A stretch of DNA of 7,660 nucleotides, from contig JBEULG010000021.1 of the NCBI GenBank assembly GCA_041287425.1, positions 1 to 7,660 of the forward strand. Reading direction: 5' to 3'. Position numbers and translations under genes: made by a program. Position 1 is the stretch's first letter. Each line of letters starts with the position of its first letter. The notes under the pieces were generated by a model that searched no databases, was not told the DNA's origin, and saw only the letters and a program-made list of their open reading frames with translations. Positions 1-5,681 of this stretch are shown piece by piece. This DNA comes from JAFGSI01 sp041287425. GTDB lineage: Bacteria; Chloroflexota; Anaerolineae; Anaerolineales; Villigracilaceae.

Positions 1-291
1 CTCGTCCCCAGCCGCGCCGTCGGCCCAACTGCCGCCTCCCCCACGCCGACGGCCTGGTTCACCTCCAGCCCGACCGCCTCGCCAACCGCCGTCAGCGGCG
101 CGGACGAACCCCCCTCGCCCACGCCCGCCCCCGCCGGGCGCGACCGGCCGCGGGTCGAATCGCCGCTCCTGCTGTGTTACGGCTCTGGCCTGCTCGGCAT
201 CGGCATTCTGATTCTTCTGCTAACAGCGCGGCGGCGTCCCGTCTCCCCCCGCTGGCAGGTCGAATTGCGGGGCAAAAGCCGGCTCTCTTGA
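1..291 (+). CDS. C-terminal end of a membrane-anchored surface protein (5' partial)
   Basis: Frame 1 is open from the window edge to the TGA at 289-291, giving 96 visible residues. Residues 1-50 are very rich in Pro, Thr, Ser and Ala (repeated SPT/TPT motifs), like an extracellular stalk. Residues about 55-75 form one hydrophobic helix (SPLLLCYGSGLLGIGILI and onward). It is followed at once by RRR (77-79) and a basic tail ending in KSRLS. Stalk, helix and positive tail suggest a protein anchored by its C-terminus with the N-terminal bulk outside the cell. No LPXTG-like sortase motif is seen. The functional domain lies outside the window, so no activity can be named. The protein may be another exported enzyme or a surface-layer component, as its neighbours are also exported. 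The gene ends 163 nt before the next start. Confidence 0.75.
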   Translation, partial: LVPSRAVGPTAASPTPTAWFTSSPTASPTAVSGADEPPSPTPAPAGRDRPRVESPLLLCYGSGLLGIGILILLLTARRRPVSPRWQVELRGKSRLS

Positions 292-324
292 AAGCCTCCA
301 TCGAGACGCGGCGACCATCCTCCA

Positions 325-355
325 CCAGATAACAAATCTGTTAGCCGTCATCTGG
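325..355. promoter_or_regulatory. Imperfect inverted repeat upstream of the -10 box (possible operator)
   Basis: CCAGA (325-329) pairs with TCTGG (351-355), and inside it TAACA (330-334) pairs with TGTTA (339-343) across the 4-nt loop AATC. A 7-nt bulge, GCCGTCA, lies on the right arm. The element ends 16 nt before the TATAAT box, so it covers the place where a -35 element would sit. That position fits a repressor or activator site. No T-run follows, which argues against a terminator for the upstream gene. Function is inferred from position only. Confidence 0.3.
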
Positions 356-371
356 CGTCCACAGCAGACGC

Positions 372-377
372 TATAAT
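372..377 (+). promoter_or_regulatory. Candidate -10 box (TATAAT) for the cysteine protease gene
   Basis: A perfect TATAAT lies 77 nt before the chosen start codon at 455. The expected transcription start, about 384, would leave a leader of roughly 70 nt that includes the ribosome binding site. No good -35 hexamer is found at 16-18 nt spacing (the 17-nt position reads CATCTG), and no extended -10 TGN is present. The promoter may therefore be activator-dependent or the match may be chance. The match stands out in GC-rich surroundings. Confidence 0.45.
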
Positions 378-444
378 GGGAATCAATGCTTCGTTTCTCT
401 TCAGAACGGGCATCGAAAAGAGAAGAGCACATTCTTCCCCCATT

Positions 445-448
445 GGAG
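445..448 (+). promoter_or_regulatory. Ribosome binding site that sets the start at 455
   Basis: GGAG at 445-448 sits 6 nt before the ATG at 455. The same frame has an earlier ATG at 386, but that start would add a charged 23-residue leader ahead of the signal peptide. It also lies almost at the predicted transcription start and has no Shine-Dalgarno sequence in front. The 455 start gives a normal signal peptide directly. A third ATG at 461 (Met3) is possible but spaced less well. Confidence 0.6.
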
Positions 449-454
449 CGACCG

Positions 455-3400
455 ATGAATATGAGCGCCCGCATAAAAATTCTGCCCGCCATTGCTTGTC
501 TTTTGTTCCTGACGGGAAGCGCCCTGCTGGTAGAAACGCTCAGCGTGCCGCTGACTCACGCCATCAGCGACCCGGCAGCAGTCTATTGCCGCGACCTGGG
601 CTACGAATCTCGCATCCTCGAAAACGAGGACGGTTCGGCTATAGGCGCCTGCGAGATGCCTGATGGCACATTGTGCGAAGAGTGGGATTTCCTGGCCGGC
701 AGGTGCGGTCAGGAATTTTCTTATTGCGCCCAACAAGGATACGGGATTCGCACCGTCAGTGGCGGCGAGGGAGGCTTCGGTGAAGAATATGCCGTCTGCG
801 TGGACGAAGAAGGTCATGACGTTGGCAGCGTGGAAGAGTTGAGCAATCTGCGCGAAAAAATCATCGCCTGCGAGGGCACAGACCTGATCGAGGTGCTGCC
901 TGCTTCCACGCCGCTTGACGAGCAGGTGCTGGCGCAAACGGTCGTCGCGCCGCCCGCATCCTTCGACTGGCGCAATTTCCAGGGCATGGATTGGATGACT
1001 CCCATCCGCTACCAGGGTGGTTGCGGCAGTTGCTGGGCTTTTGCGGCCGTCGGTGGCGTTGAGGCAGCCCTGAACATTCAGAACCACAATCCCAATCTCG
1101 ACTACAACCTCTCGGAGCAAGTCCTGGTCTCGGATTGTTCTACAGCGGGTTCGTGCTGCGGCGGCTGGCACAGCAGCGCCCTGGAGTATGCTGTCAATCC
1201 CGGCCTCCCCGATGAGGCCTGCATGCCCTACGCCGACAGTTCCTGCAGTTGCGCCGCCGGTTGTCAGAGCACGCGCACATGCGCCAACCGTTGTAGCGAT
1301 TGGAACACCCGCTCGGTGCGCATCCAGGGGTACGGCTCGGTCAGCAATAATGCCACGGCTATCAAGCAAGCGCTCATTACGTACGGCCCTTTGCCCGCCG
1401 CCATGTATATTAGCGGTAGTTATGTGGACGGCAGCGGTATCCTGCGCTGCGCGGACGACACGCGCCTCGACCACTCTATCGTCATTGTCGGCTATAACGA
1501 CGCTGGCGGCTACTGGATTATCCGAAACAGTTGGGGAACCAGTTGGGGAGAATCCGGCTACGGCAAAGTGGGGTACGGCGAATGCAACATCGAAAATTAC
1601 GTCTATTACGTCCAGGCCAGCGTCAATAATGCCTGCCCGACGGTCAGCGGCGAGATAAGGCTGTACGATTCCTGGAACTGCAGCGGAACTTATGTTTCGC
1701 GCAGCACCGCCGGTCTCTGGGACTTGAGTTCCACCTTCAACGACCGGGCCGAGGCTCTCGCCATCCCCTCCGGCTGGTCGGTGCGACTGTACCTGCATAA
1801 TAGCGAGGCCAGTCCGAGCATCTGCTACACCGCCTCCGATATGGACCTGTGGAACGATACCTTCAGCGATGGGACGACCGTTGCCAACCAGGCCACCTGG
1901 GCGCGCGTCTACACCAGCCCCAACTGCGTAGACGGCCCAGGCGTCCCCGTCCTGAACAGCCCGGCCAATGGGGCGACCCTCGAGCGCAGTGACAACGTCA
2001 CCCTAACATGGAACGCCGCCAGCGGCGCCAGCCAATACTACGTCGAGTTCTGGGGCGGCCCCAATATCAACATCAATTCGGGCTGGACGACGAACACCTC
2101 CTGGGCCATCGGCTCGCAATGGGGCGGCGTCTACCAGTGGCGGGTCAAATCCCGCAACAGCAGCGGCGTAGAAAGCGGCTGGAGCGAAACCCGCACCTTG
2201 ACCATCCGCTACGGCGCGCCCTCCAATCTGAGCGCCTCGATCGTCTCTGGCAGCCAGATCAACCTGTCCTGGAGCGCCTCCGCCGACGCCCCCGGCAACA
2301 TTGACGGCTATCGCATCTATCGTAACGGAACCCCAATCGCTACGGTGGGCAGTTCCACGACCACCTACAGCAACACCGGTCTGGACTGTGGAACCCGCTA
2401 CACCTACGAGGTCAGAGCCTATCGCGGCGCGTTGGAATCCAACCCCAGCAACGCAGTCTCTCCCGTGACCGCCGATTGCCCCGCCATCCCCGCCCCGCCC
2501 AGCAACGTGGTCATTGCGGCCACAACCGCCCATTCGATCACCCTGCGCTGGCAGGACAATTCGAACAACGAAACCGGCTTCAATATCTACAAGTGGGGAT
2601 ACAATGGCACCGCCTGGGGTTTCTACTACTACGCCTCTGTGGGCGCAAACGTCACCACCTTTACCGACAGCGGACTGGACTGCAACAACGACTTCAACTA
2701 CTACGAGGTCAGCGCCTACAACACATACGGCGAATCGGAACACACCTTCTGGATTCAGGGAATCACGGACGCCTGTCCCGCCGTTCCCCACGACGACTTC
2801 GCCTCCCCCCTCGTCATCACCCAAACGCCCTACACCTATTCGGGAGATGTTTCGGGTGCCACCAGCGCCGCCGATGACCCGCCGCTCAGCGCCTGCAACC
2901 GAGGCCCAGGCCGGGCAACCGTCTGGTATCGCCTGACCACCTCCGGCCCAGGCATGCTCTCGGCAGACACCATCGGCAGCAACTACGACACCATGCTGGC
3001 TGTCTGGAGCGGCACGCGCAGCAACCTGACTCTGCTGGGCTGCAACGATGACCGGCCCTCCGACCTGCAGTCCGAAGTCAACGTTTTCCTGCCGGCCGCC
3101 AACACCTACTACATCGAGGTCGCTGAGTACGCTTACGTTGCCGCAAACGAAACCCAGGCGGAGGGACCGGATATGAGCCTTCATGAGGTCAATATCCTTT
3201 CCGCCCGCATGCTCAGCCTCCATGTGCGCTTCACTCCCATCCTGCCCCTCGCCCCCGGCGCATATGAAAATACCAATGCAAACATCCTCTACTTCGGCGC
3301 CTGGCAAACCTACACCGGCAGCGGCCCGACCAGCAACACCCTCCACTACTCCACCGCCATCGGCGACGAGGCCACCTTCCAAATCAACGGCAACCGCTTC

Positions 3401-5473
3401 AGCCTCACCTACACCGCCCACATCAACCGCGGCCAGGCCGAAATCTACGTGGACGGCGCACTCTATGCCACCCTCAACCAATACAACAGCACTCTGGCCT
3501 GGCAGCGCACCTGGACCAGCGGCATCCTCCCCGGCGCCACCCCACACACCATCCGCATCGTCCACAAGACCGGCACCTACATTGACCTCGACGCCGTCAC
3601 CGTCATGAACGTCCCGCCGCCCGGCCCGCTCAACCCCGGCACCTACGAGGACACCGACACCAACATCATCTACACCGCCGACTGGACGCCCTACACCGGC
3701 AGCGGCCCGACCAGCAATACCCTCTACTACTCCACCGCCCTCAACGGCGAGGCCACCTTCCAAATCAACGGCAACCGCTTCAGCCTCACCTACACCGCCC
3801 ACATCAACCGCGGCGTCGCCGAAATCTACGTGGACGGTGCACTCTACGCCAGCCTCAACCAGTACAACAGCAGCCTGGCCTGGCAGAACGTTTGGATGAG
3901 CGGCCTCCTGCCCGGGGCCACGCCTCACACCATCCGCATCGTCCACAAGACCGGCGCGGTGGTGGACCTGGACGCCGTCGCGGTCATGAACGTCCCGCCG
4001 CCCAGCCCGCTCGATCCCGGCACCTACGAGAATACCAACACCAACCTCCTCTACACCGGCCCCTGGCAAACCTACACCGGCAGCGGCCCGACCAACAACA
4101 CCCTCCACTACTCCACCACCATCGGCGATGATGTCATCTTCCAAATCAACGGCAACCGCTTCAGCCTCACCTACACCGGCTTCACCAACCGCGGCGTCGC
4201 CGAAATCTACGTGGACGGCAGCCTCTATGCCACTCTCAACCAGTACAACAGCAGCCTGGCCTGGCAGCGCACCTGGAGCAGCGGCATCCTGCCCGGGGCC
4301 GCGCCCCACACCATCCGCATCGTCCACAAGACCGGCGCGGTCGTGGACCTGGACGCCGTCACGGTGACCAGCATCCCCGCCCTTCCCATCGGCGTCTACA
4401 ACAACACCCACGCCTCGATTGTCTACCGCGGCGCCTGGACGCTCTACTCGGCCACCGGTCCCACCGACGGCAACCTGTACTACTCCACCGCCATCGGCAA
4501 CGACATCTCCTTCAGCATCGAAGGCCACCGCTTTGCTCTCATCTACACCGGCTACATCAACCGCGGCACGGTCGAAATCTACGTGGACGGCAGCCTCTAC
4601 GATACCCTCAACCAGTACGACACGAGCCTGGCGTGGCAGAAACAATGGGTCAGCGGCATCCTGGCCGGTCCCGGCCCGCACGTCATCCGCCTCGTCCACA
4701 AGACCGGCGCGGTGGTGGACCTGGATGGGGTGATTGTCCTGCCCGGCGTGGACGCGGCCGCCCCGGCCGCCATCACCGACCTGGCCGCTTACCTGGGCTC
4801 CTACGGCGGCAACGTGGACCTGTTCTGGACCGCCCCGGGCGACGACGGCGATACCGGCACGGCGACCCGCTACCTGGTCCGCTACGCCGCGACACCCATT
4901 CTAACCGAGGCCGATTGGAACGCCGCCACGCCGGTCAACAGCGGCATTCCTGCGCCTTTTCCGGCCGGCCTGCTCCAATCGATGACCGTCTCCGGTCTAG
5001 TACCCGAGCGCGTCTACTACTTCGCCGTCCGCGCCGAAGACGAGGAGTTCAACCGCGCCGGCTTATCCAACTCGCCATCGGCGCCTGCCAGTCTCCCAGA
5101 ACCGCTCCTGCCCGGCACGTATGACCAGACCGACAGCCGCATCGCCTACCGCGGCACATGGACGACCTATGCCAACGCCTCCCTGTACGGCGGCAGTGCG
5201 GCCCGCTCCGCCGTCACGGGCAACGACCTGATTTTCCTCGTCGACGGCTCGCAATTCCGCCTCATCTACACCACCCAGCCCGATTACGGCGACCTGCAGA
5301 TTTACGTCGAAGGGGTTCTGGTCGTCACCCTCGGCCAAATCGGACCGCTGACCTATCAACAATCCTGGACCAGCCCCGATTTGAGCGCCTACGGAACGCC
5401 CCCTTACGTCGTCCGTTTGGTTCACGTCACCGGTACGTACGTCGAACTGGACGCCGTCAACGTGCTCCCATGA
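455..5473 (+). CDS. Secreted multidomain papain-like (C1A) cysteine protease
   Basis: This gene encodes a 1672-residue exported protease predicted to cut peptide bonds in extracellular proteins. Residues 1-36 are a signal peptide (basic RIK, hydrophobic core, likely cleavage after THA). Residues 39-85 match the DUF333 pattern (PAAVYC, PDGTLCEEW, AGRC), and 86-136 look like a weaker second copy. The peptidase spans about 171-389. Its oxyanion Gln187, catalytic Cys193 (CGSCWAF), His340 (LDHSIVIVGY) and Asn358 (NSWGTSWGESGYG) are all present, with papain-like Gln-Cys spacing of six. No ERFNIN-type I29 prodomain is seen. Then follow a crystallin-like segment (394-491), three FN3-like domains (about 495-585, 586-675, 678-774), a PPC-like domain (779-927), repeats R1-R4 (931-1430), an FN3 domain (1433-1547) and diverged repeat R5 (1550-1672). 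There is no C-terminal membrane anchor or sorting signal, so release or non-covalent attachment through the repeats is likely. The peptidase call is firm. Substrate is unknown, and the crystallin and second DUF333 calls are tentative. Confidence 0.93.
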   Translation: MNMSARIKILPAIACLLFLTGSALLVETLSVPLTHAISDPAAVYCRDLGYESRILENEDGSAIGACEMPDGTLCEEWDFLAGRCGQEFSYCAQQGYGIRTVSGGEGGFGEEYAVCVDEEGHDVGSVEELSNLREKIIACEGTDLIEVLPASTPLDEQVLAQTVVAPPASFDWRNFQGMDWMTPIRYQGGCGSCWAFAAVGGVEAALNIQNHNPNLDYNLSEQVLVSDCSTAGSCCGGWHSSALEYAVNPGLPDEACMPYADSSCSCAAGCQSTRTCANRCSDWNTRSVRIQGYGSVSNNATAIKQALITYGPLPAAMYISGSYVDGSGILRCADDTRLDHSIVIVGYNDAGGYWIIRNSWGTSWGESGYGKVGYGECNIENYVYYVQASVNNACPTVSGEIRLYDSWNCSGTYVSRSTAGLWDLSSTFNDRAEALAIPSGWSVRLYLHNSEASPSICYTASDMDLWNDTFSDGTTVANQATWARVYTSPNCVDGPGVPVLNSPANGATLERSDNVTLTWNAASGASQYYVEFWGGPNININSGWTTNTSWAIGSQWGGVYQWRVKSRNSSGVESGWSETRTLTIRYGAPSNLSASIVSGSQINLSWSASADAPGNIDGYRIYRNGTPIATVGSSTTTYSNTGLDCGTRYTYEVRAYRGALESNPSNAVSPVTADCPAIPAPPSNVVIAATTAHSITLRWQDNSNNETGFNIYKWGYNGTAWGFYYYASVGANVTTFTDSGLDCNNDFNYYEVSAYNTYGESEHTFWIQGITDACPAVPHDDFASPLVITQTPYTYSGDVSGATSAADDPPLSACNRGPGRATVWYRLTTSGPGMLSADTIGSNYDTMLAVWSGTRSNLTLLGCNDDRPSDLQSEVNVFLPAANTYYIEVAEYAYVAANETQAEGPDMSLHEVNILSARMLSLHVRFTPILPLAPGAYENTNANILYFGAWQTYTGSGPTSNTLHYSTAIGDEATFQINGNRFSLTYTAHINRGQAEIYVDGALYATLNQYNSTLAWQRTWTSGILPGATPHTIRIVHKTGTYIDLDAVTVMNVPPPGPLNPGTYEDTDTNIIYTADWTPYTGSGPTSNTLYYSTALNGEATFQINGNRFSLTYTAHINRGVAEIYVDGALYASLNQYNSSLAWQNVWMSGLLPGATPHTIRIVHKTGAVVDLDAVAVMNVPPPSPLDPGTYENTNTNLLYTGPWQTYTGSGPTNNTLHYSTTIGDDVIFQINGNRFSLTYTGFTNRGVAEIYVDGSLYATLNQYNSSLAWQRTWSSGILPGAAPHTIRIVHKTGAVVDLDAVTVTSIPALPIGVYNNTHASIVYRGAWTLYSATGPTDGNLYYSTAIGNDISFSIEGHRFALIYTGYINRGTVEIYVDGSLYDTLNQYDTSLAWQKQWVSGILAGPGPHVIRLVHKTGAVVDLDGVIVLPGVDAAAPAAITDLAAYLGSYGGNVDLFWTAPGDDGDTGTATRYLVRYAATPILTEADWNAATPVNSGIPAPFPAGLLQSMTVSGLVPERVYYFAVRAEDEEFNRAGLSNSPSAPASLPEPLLPGTYDQTDSRIAYRGTWTTYANASLYGGSAARSAVTGNDLIFLVDGSQFRLIYTTQPDYGDLQIYVEGVLVVTLGQIGPLTYQQSWTSPDLSAYGTPPYVVRLVHVTGTYVELDAVNVLP
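3245..3625 (+). repeat. Repeat R1, 127-residue beta-sandwich module
   Basis: This is the first of four tandem modules in the cysteine protease (residues 931-1057). Shared landmarks are PGAYENT near the start, the FQINGNRFSLTYT strand, NRGQAEIYVDGALYATLNQY, and PHTIRIVHKTG before DLDAVTV. The pattern of an aromatic 'YS' strand, 'G..F...Y', 'EIYVDG', 'HTIRI' and 'DAV.V' resembles galactose-binding-like jelly-roll domains, which often bind glycans; that fold is an inference. Positions 3367-3433 are identical to 3748-3814 in R2 (67 nt). Confidence 0.9.
3626..4006 (+). repeat. Repeat R2, 127-residue beta-sandwich module
   Basis: R2 (residues 1058-1184) has exactly the length of R1, 381 nt, and begins PLNPGTYEDTDTN after the PPPG linker. 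Besides the 67-nt identity with R1, positions 3745-3797 match 7463-7515 in the neighbouring gene without a mismatch (53 nt). The R1/R2 linker (NVPPPGPL) is nearly the same as the R6/R7 linker in the serine protease gene. Confidence 0.9.
4007..4378 (+). repeat. Repeat R3, 124-residue beta-sandwich module
   Basis: R3 (residues 1185-1308) begins PLDPGTYENTNTN. Its last linker is shorter (TSIPA in place of MNVPPP), giving 124 residues. Positions 4138-4219 are identical to 7475-7556 in the serine protease gene, an 82-nt perfect match that includes all synonymous sites. This is the strongest DNA link between the two genes. Confidence 0.9.
4379..4744 (+). repeat. Repeat R4, partly diverged module
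   Basis: R4 (about residues 1309-1430) keeps the landmarks GVYNNT, LYYSTAIG, NRGTVEIYVDGSLYDTLNQY, PHVIRLVHKTG and DLDGVIV. It differs in the core strand (FSIEGHRFALIYT in place of FQINGNRFSLTYT). At DNA level it shares only short runs with R1-R3. It ends just before an FN3 domain, so it closes the tandem block. Confidence 0.85.
5102..5470 (+). repeat. Repeat R5, strongly diverged C-terminal module
   Basis: R5 forms the last 121-123 residues of the cysteine protease (1550-1672), after an FN3 domain that separates it from R1-R4. The frame of the module is still visible: PGTYDQTDSRIAYRGTW, FLVDGSQFRLIYT, LQIYVEGVLVVTLGQ, VVRLVHVTG and ELDAVNV. The NRG and NQY motifs are lost, being replaced by PDYGD and GQIG. 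It looks like an older copy or one with a changed binding face, serving as the protein's C-terminal cap. Confidence 0.8.
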
Positions 5474-5490
5474 CTTAACGAAATTGTCGG

Positions 5491-5521
5491 TTGTTCCTTT
5501 CGAAAATGCAATGTTGAACAA
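5491..5521. repeat. AT-rich inverted repeat after the cysteine protease gene
   Basis: TTGTTC (5491-5496) is mirrored by GAACAA (5516-5521) across 19 nt, and the palindrome TTTCGAAA (5498-5505) lies between the arms. The position, 18 nt after the stop codon, would suit a terminator. However, the stem is only 6 bp, the loop is long and no T-run follows. It could be a weak terminator, a protein-binding site or chance. Confidence 0.25.
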
Positions 5522-5539
5522 AACGGAGACTCTTAAAAT
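5514..5539 (+). promoter_or_regulatory. Weak candidate promoter for the serine protease gene
   Basis: TTGAAC (5514-5519) and TAAAAT (5534-5539) resemble -35 and -10 hexamers, with four and five of six consensus bases, in the most AT-rich part of the spacer. The 14-nt spacing is shorter than the usual 16-18, so the pair is poor as a standard sigma-70 promoter. If used, it would give a leader of about 135 nt that contains the stem-loop at 5613-5654. Otherwise the gene may be transcribed from the upstream promoter. Confidence 0.2.
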
Positions 5540-5612
5540 CAAAGATAGAAGGTTCTCTGATTACCCAATTTCGCCCGTTCAGACGCCCGGAGAACCCCGC
5601 ACCAGAAGTTTC

Positions 5613-5654
5613 GGGGGAGGAGAAAGGCGCGTTTTGGCGCGCCGGCTCTCCCCC
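5613..5654 (+). other. Strong GC-rich stem-loop in the serine protease leader
   Basis: The inner stem GGCGCG (5626-5631) pairs with CGCGCC (5638-5643) around the loop TTTTGG. The outer stem GGGGGAG (5613-5619) pairs with CTCCCCC (5648-5654). The two are separated by GAGAAA and GGCT internal-loop strands. It ends 14 nt before the Shine-Dalgarno sequence and has no T-run after it, so it is unlikely to be a simple intrinsic terminator. Possible roles are protection of the downstream mRNA from 5' decay, processing between the two genes, or control of translation. Confidence 0.5.
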
Positions 5655-5668
5655 CGCCATGTATGACC

Positions 5669-5674
5669 AGGAGG
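5669..5674 (+). promoter_or_regulatory. Consensus Shine-Dalgarno sequence
   Basis: AGGAGG lies 7 nt before the ATG at 5682, an ideal site that fixes the start of the serine protease. It is stronger than the GGAG of the upstream protease gene, so translation of the second gene may be more efficient if its leader is open. Confidence 0.85.
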
Positions 5675-5681
5675 TAAACCC

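Noticed and set aside
386..454. Longer N-terminus of the cysteine protease starting at the ATG at 386
   Set aside because: It adds 23 mostly charged residues before a clear signal peptide, has no Shine-Dalgarno sequence, and begins within a few bases of the predicted transcription start. The ATG at 455 has GGAG at 6 nt spacing.
497..499. Possible lipoprotein cysteine (AIAC, residue 15) in the signal peptide
   Set aside because: The residue at -3 is Ala where Leu is usual, and the hydrophobic core continues after the Cys. A standard signal peptidase I site after THA (residue 36) fits better.
401..1798. 465-residue open frame on the - strand
   Set aside because: Covers the signal peptide, DUF333 and catalytic region of the cysteine protease on the opposite strand. 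That region has all catalytic motifs in the + frame. The antisense product is Ala/Val/Gly-rich with no recognisable motif.
2003..4699. 898-residue open frame on the - strand
   Set aside because: It lies opposite the FN3, PPC and repeat region of a firm + strand gene. Its translation is a monotonous Val/Gly/Ala/Asp-rich sequence (VDFGDAAV, GGGVVEG) that mirrors the GC-rich repeat codons. It has no recognisable domain, signal or ribosome binding site of its own. A nested antisense gene cannot be fully excluded, but nothing supports it.
3245..4744. Tandem direct repeats considered as a CRISPR array or non-coding satellite
   Set aside because: Units are 366-381 nt, always a multiple of three, keep the reading frame and vary in a protein-conserving way. 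They are coding domain repeats with no spacers.
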